A stretch of DNA of 8,690 nucleotides from Actinoplanes liguriensis (lineage in GTDB: Bacteria; Actinomycetota; Actinomycetes; Mycobacteriales; Micromonosporaceae), in NCBI GenBank assembly GCA_000715855.1, contig KL571292.1:30057-38746 (forward strand), written 5' to 3'. This document shows positions 5,635 to 8,690 of this stretch, one piece after another (position 1 is the first letter of the stretch; every line of letters begins with the position of its first letter). The position numbers and the translations under genes are program-made. Under the pieces are notes generated by a model. The model saw only the letters and a list, made by a program, of their open reading frames with translations, did not search any database and had not been told where the DNA came from.

Positions 5635-7239
5635 GTGACCCACGAGGTGTTCAATCAGCCACCGCCGCTCACCGGTTACGACGTCGCGGCCGACACGGCG
5701 CTCACCGCTGCGCTGGAGCGCGAGGGCGCCGGGTGGGCCACCGGCGACCTGCACAAACTCGGGTTGCGCGCGGGCAGCGAGGAGACCCAGCGATGGGCGG
5801 AGGAGGCGAACCGGAACGAGCCGCGCCTGCTCACCCATGACCGTTACGGTCACCGCGTCGACGAGGTCGACTTCCACCCCTCCTGGCACCGGCTGATGAC
5901 GGTCGCCGTGGAGGAGGGCCTGGCCGGGGCGGCCTGGGCCGATCCGCGGCCGGGCGCACACGTGGCGCGGGCCGCCGGCTTCTTCGTCTGGTCACAGGCG
6001 GAGGCCGGGCACGCGTGCCCGATCTCGATGACGTACGCCGTGGTCCCCGCCCTGCGCAACAACCCCGAGCTCGCCGCGGTCTACGAGCCGCTGCTCACCA
6101 GCCGCTCCTACGACCCCGGCCTGCGCCCGCCCGCCGCGAAGAACGGCCTGCTCGCGGGCATGGGCATGACCGAGAAGCAGGGCGGCTCGGACGTCCGCGC
6201 CAACACGACGACGGCCACGTTCACCGGCGGGACGTGGCGCCTCACCGGTCACAAGTGGTTCACCAGCGCGCCGATGTGCGACGTGTTCCTGGTCCTCGCG
6301 CAGGCGCCGGGCGGCCTGTCGTGCTTCCTCGTCCCGCGCGTGCTGCCGGACGGCACCCGCAACACGTTCCGCATCCAGCGCCTCAAGGACAAGCTGGGCA
6401 ACCGGAGCAACGCGTCCAGCGAACCCGAGTTCGAGGACACCGTCGCCTGGCTGGTCGGCGCCGAGGGCCAGGGCGTCCGGACGATCATCGAGATGGTGTC
6501 GATGACCCGGCTGGACTGCGTGATCGGCTCCGCGTCCGGGATGCGGGCCGCGCTGGTCCAGGCCATCCACCACGCCCGGCACCGGTCCGCGTTCGGCGGT
6601 CCGCTGATCGGCAAACCGGCGATGCGCAACGTGCTCGCCGACCTCGCGCTCGAGTCGGAGGCGGCGACCGTCCTCGCCGTGCGGCTGGCCGGCGCGGTCG
6701 ACCGGGCCGTCCGCGGGGACGCCGGCGAGCAGGCGTTCCGGCGGCTGGCGATCCCGATCAGCAAGTTCTGGGTCTGCAAGCGGCAGCCGGCCGTCGTCGG
6801 CGAGGCCCTCGAATGCCTGGGCGGCAACGGCTACGTCGAGGACTCCGGCCTGCCCCGCCTCTACCGGGACGCGCCGCTCAACTCGATCTGGGAGGGCTCC
6901 GGCAACGTGCAGGCCCTCGACGTGCTCCGGGCGATCCGGCGCGCGCCGGAGAGCCTCGACGCGTTCTTCGCCGAGGTCGGCTCCGAGCCGCGCCTCGATC
7001 CCGCGGTGCGCGATCTCAAAGCCCAGTTCCAGGACAAAGACGATTGGGAGGTACGAGCGAGGCGCGTCGTCGAGCGCATGGCGCTCGTGCTCCAGGGTTC
7101 GTTGCTGATCCGGCACGCCCCGGCAGCGGTCGCCGACGCGTTCTGCGCGAGCCGGCTCGGCGGGGACTGGGGCCACACGTTCGGGACGCTCCCCGCCACC
7201 GCGGACACCACGGCGATCGTGGAACGCGCCGCACCCTAA
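5635..7239 (+). CDS. aidB: AidB-like acyl-CoA dehydrogenase
   Basis: A 534-residue flavoprotein of the acyl-CoA dehydrogenase superfamily, close in length and sequence to E. coli AidB (about 541 residues), a tetrameric FAD protein of the Ada adaptive response that binds DNA and helps protect against alkylation. AidB-specific stretches are the N-terminal VFNQPPPL and [24 protein letters not shown], and [10 protein letters not shown]. The flavin/substrate loop [10 protein letters not shown] includes T179 to D186; [17 protein letters not shown] follows; the C-terminal part has [12 protein letters not shown] and [10 protein letters not shown], with Glu420 at the position of the acyl-CoA dehydrogenase catalytic base. 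The GTG start is favoured by the TAGGGT box 6 bases upstream. No ada, alkA or alkB lies nearby, so control by alkylation stress is not shown. It is divergent from the receptor gene; the cyclase gene follows 30 bp downstream on the same strand and may be co-transcribed. Confidence 0.93.
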   Translation: MTHEVFNQPPPLTGYDVAADTALTAALEREGAGWATGDLHKLGLRAGSEETQRWAEEANRNEPRLLTHDRYGHRVDEVDFHPSWHRLMTVAVEEGLAGAAWADPRPGAHVARAAGFFVWSQAEAGHACPISMTYAVVPALRNNPELAAVYEPLLTSRSYDPGLRPPAAKNGLLAGMGMTEKQGGSDVRANTTTATFTGGTWRLTGHKWFTSAPMCDVFLVLAQAPGGLSCFLVPRVLPDGTRNTFRIQRLKDKLGNRSNASSEPEFEDTVAWLVGAEGQGVRTIIEMVSMTRLDCVIGSASGMRAALVQAIHHARHRSAFGGPLIGKPAMRNVLADLALESEAATVLAVRLAGAVDRAVRGDAGEQAFRRLAIPISKFWVCKRQPAVVGEALECLGGNGYVEDSGLPRLYRDAPLNSIWEGSGNVQALDVLRAIRRAPESLDAFFAEVGSEPRLDPAVRDLKAQFQDKDDWEVRARRVVERMALVLQGSLLIRHAPAAVADAFCASRLGGDWGHTFGTLPATADTTAIVERAAP

Positions 7240-7269
7240 ATTCGGCCCTGGCCGGACCGATGACAGAAC

Positions 7270-8690
7270 GTGCGGAACAAGCGGCTCGGGCTGTGGGCGG
7301 TGTGGCTGATCCTGGCCTCCATCGCCGCCGTGTGCTTCCCGCTGGTCCCCGACGACACGGTGCCGGCGAAGATCTACGTCAACACGATCGGGATCTCCTC
7401 GGTCCTGATGGCGTTCCTCGGGATCTTCCGGAACCGGCCGGAACACCGCGGGCCGTGGCTGCTGTTCGCGTGCGGCATGGCGCTCATGGTCAGCGGGGAC
7501 ATCACCTACGACATCACCGAGCTGAGCCTGGGCGAGTACCCGTACCCGTCCTGGGCCGACGCGATGTACCTCTGCGCGTACCCGTTCCTGCTGGTCCCCG
7601 CCATGATCCGGCTCAGCCGCGGCAACCGGGACCGGGATCGCGGCGGCCTGATCGACGCGGCCGTCATCTCCACCGGGATCGGCCTGATCTACTGGGTGTT
7701 CGTCGTCGGGCCGACCCTCGCCGACCACGGCACACCGATGCTCGAACGGTTCGTCACCATCGGGTACCCGCTCTGCGACGTGATGCTGACCGCCGCTGCC
7801 GCCCGGATGTTCCTGCGCCCGGAGAACCGCACCCCGAGCCTGCGCCTGCTCGGCCTCGGCTCGTGCATCATGCTCACCGGCGACCTGTTCTACACGACCG
7901 CCTCCAGCACGGCCGAGTACACGGGCGGGTTCGTGGACTCGGGCTTCCTGATGGCGTACATCTGCTGGGGTGCCTCCGCCCTGCACCCGAGCATGCGGCA
8001 GCGCCCGCAGACCGGCGTCGACCCGCACCGGGTCGGTGGCCGTCGCCTCACCGTGCTCGCCGCGTGCACGCTGCTCGCGCCCGGGCTGCTCTTCCTCCAG
8101 GGCCTGCGGGACCCGTCGCAGATCGCCTGGGCCGGCATCGGCGCCGGTGCGGTCGTGCTGTTCCTGCTGGTGCTCGCCCGCACCTGGGGTTTCGTGAAGC
8201 AGGTGCAGCGGCAGGCCAGCCGGCTCGAGGACCTGGCCATGCACGACGAGCTGACCGGGCTCGCCAACCGGCGCGGCTTCGAACGCCGGCTCACCACCGC
8301 GCTCGCCGCCGGCACACCCCACGTGCTGCTGCTCGACCTCAACGGCTTCAAAGCGGTCAACGACCGGTTCGGGCACGCGGTCGGCGACGAACTGCTCGTG
8401 ATCGTCGCGCACCGGATCGCCGGCACGCTGCCCGCCGGCGCGCTGGTCGCGCGGATGGGCGGCGACGAGTTCGCCGTCCTGCTGCCCGCCGTCACCCAGG
8501 ACCGGTGCGACGAGCTGGCCGACCGGCTGCACACGGCGATCCGGTTCCCGGTGCACGCCGGCGGGCAAGACCTGCTGGTCGGCGCGAGCATCGGCATCAC
8601 CGGCAGCGACGACCCGCCCGGCCCGGCGCTCGCGCACGGGGAGATGCTGCGCCGTGCCGACCTGGCGATGTACGCCGCCAAGGCGGCCGG
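7270..8690 (+). CDS. Ten-TM GGDEF diguanylate cyclase (3' end outside window)
   Basis: An open frame of 473 codons running off the right edge. The N-terminal 310 residues hold about ten hydrophobic segments (near 8-26, 36-54, 62-78, 93-110, 126-145, 159-178, 186-204, 213-231, 250-267, 276-297), a multi-TM sensor type often fused to GGDEF-EAL in actinobacteria. A short linker leads into the GGDEF domain: HDELTGLANRRGF (from 325), DLNGFKAVNDRFGHAVGDEL (from 356, with metal-ligand Asp356) and MGGDEF with the intact active site G397 to F401. It should make c-di-GMP from two GTP at the membrane. The RxxD inhibitory site expected five residues before GGDEF is absent (PAGA there), so product inhibition at that site is unlikely. 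GTG 7270 is the first possible start after an in-frame stop at 7261-7263; the ribosome site is weak. An EAL domain may follow outside the window. Confidence 0.92.
   Translation, partial: MRNKRLGLWAVWLILASIAAVCFPLVPDDTVPAKIYVNTIGISSVLMAFLGIFRNRPEHRGPWLLFACGMALMVSGDITYDITELSLGEYPYPSWADAMYLCAYPFLLVPAMIRLSRGNRDRDRGGLIDAAVISTGIGLIYWVFVVGPTLADHGTPMLERFVTIGYPLCDVMLTAAAARMFLRPENRTPSLRLLGLGSCIMLTGDLFYTTASSTAEYTGGFVDSGFLMAYICWGASALHPSMRQRPQTGVDPHRVGGRRLTVLAACTLLAPGLLFLQGLRDPSQIAWAGIGAGAVVLFLLVLARTWGFVKQVQRQASRLEDLAMHDELTGLANRRGFERRLTTALAAGTPHVLLLDLNGFKAVNDRFGHAVGDELLVIVAHRIAGTLPAGALVARMGGDEFAVLLPAVTQDRCDELADRLHTAIRFPVHAGGQDLLVGASIGITGSDDPPGPALAHGEMLRRADLAMYAAKAA

Noticed and set aside
7243..7254. Small inverted repeat CGGCC-CT-GGCCG after the aidB stop as a terminator
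   Set aside because: The loop would be only two bases, or the stem only four, and no T-run follows; it is too weak in GC-rich DNA to call.
5992..8637. An 881-codon open frame on the minus strand, antisense to the aidB-like and GGDEF genes
   Set aside because: Its length comes from GC-rich codon bias, which removes stops from the antisense frame. The translation is Arg/Gly/Val/Glu/Asp/Gln-rich without domains, while the plus strand encodes two recognisable proteins.

Overview
The window is very GC-rich, uses GTG starts freely and fills the third codon position almost entirely with G or C. Together with the protein families present (a 10-TM GGDEF protein, a MarR/azoreductase pair, actinobacterial PAP2 proteins), this suggests a high-GC actinobacterium, most likely of the Micromonosporaceae / Actinoplanes type. 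The genus is inferred; no rRNA or tRNA is present to confirm it. I see no CRISPR, IS element, integrase or prophage gene, and codon character is even throughout, so this looks like ordinary chromosome.

Layout. (1) 1-559 (+): C-terminal part of a COG0402-type amidohydrolase, cut by the left edge. (2) 569-2293 (-): a compact overlapping operon read right to left, PAP2 phosphatase, second PAP2 phosphatase, then a RidA-like protein; it converges on the amidohydrolase with 9 bp between stop codons. (3) 2322-2610 (-): a short gene-poor stretch with what looks like the frameshifted 3' end of an unrecognised gene. (4) 2612-3890: a divergent pair, azoR-type FMN azoreductase (-) and a MarR regulator (+), separated by a 142-bp control region holding four TTGA-N4-TCAA palindromes. 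(5) 3891-5594 (-): a two-TM methyl-accepting chemotaxis-type receptor whose stop codon abuts the marR stop. (6) 5635-7239 (+): an AidB-like acyl-CoA dehydrogenase, divergent from the receptor across about 40 bp. (7) 7270-8690 (+): a 10-TM GGDEF diguanylate cyclase, cut by the right edge.

How the parts work together. The clearest functional unit is marR-azoR: the palindrome array points to autoregulation plus control of a flavin-dependent quinone/azo reductase. The PAP2-PAP2-RidA operon links two membrane lipid-phosphate phosphatases by gene overlap to a cytosolic RidA-fold protein that lacks the catalytic arginine of true RidA. The receptor and the cyclase are both signalling proteins, but nothing shows they share a pathway. 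Three genes (marR, aidB and perhaps the receptor) have a TANNNT box 6-7 bases before the start codon, which fits leaderless transcription. I found no convincing wholly new system; the operator array and the interlocked aidB/receptor promoter region are the items most worth testing.
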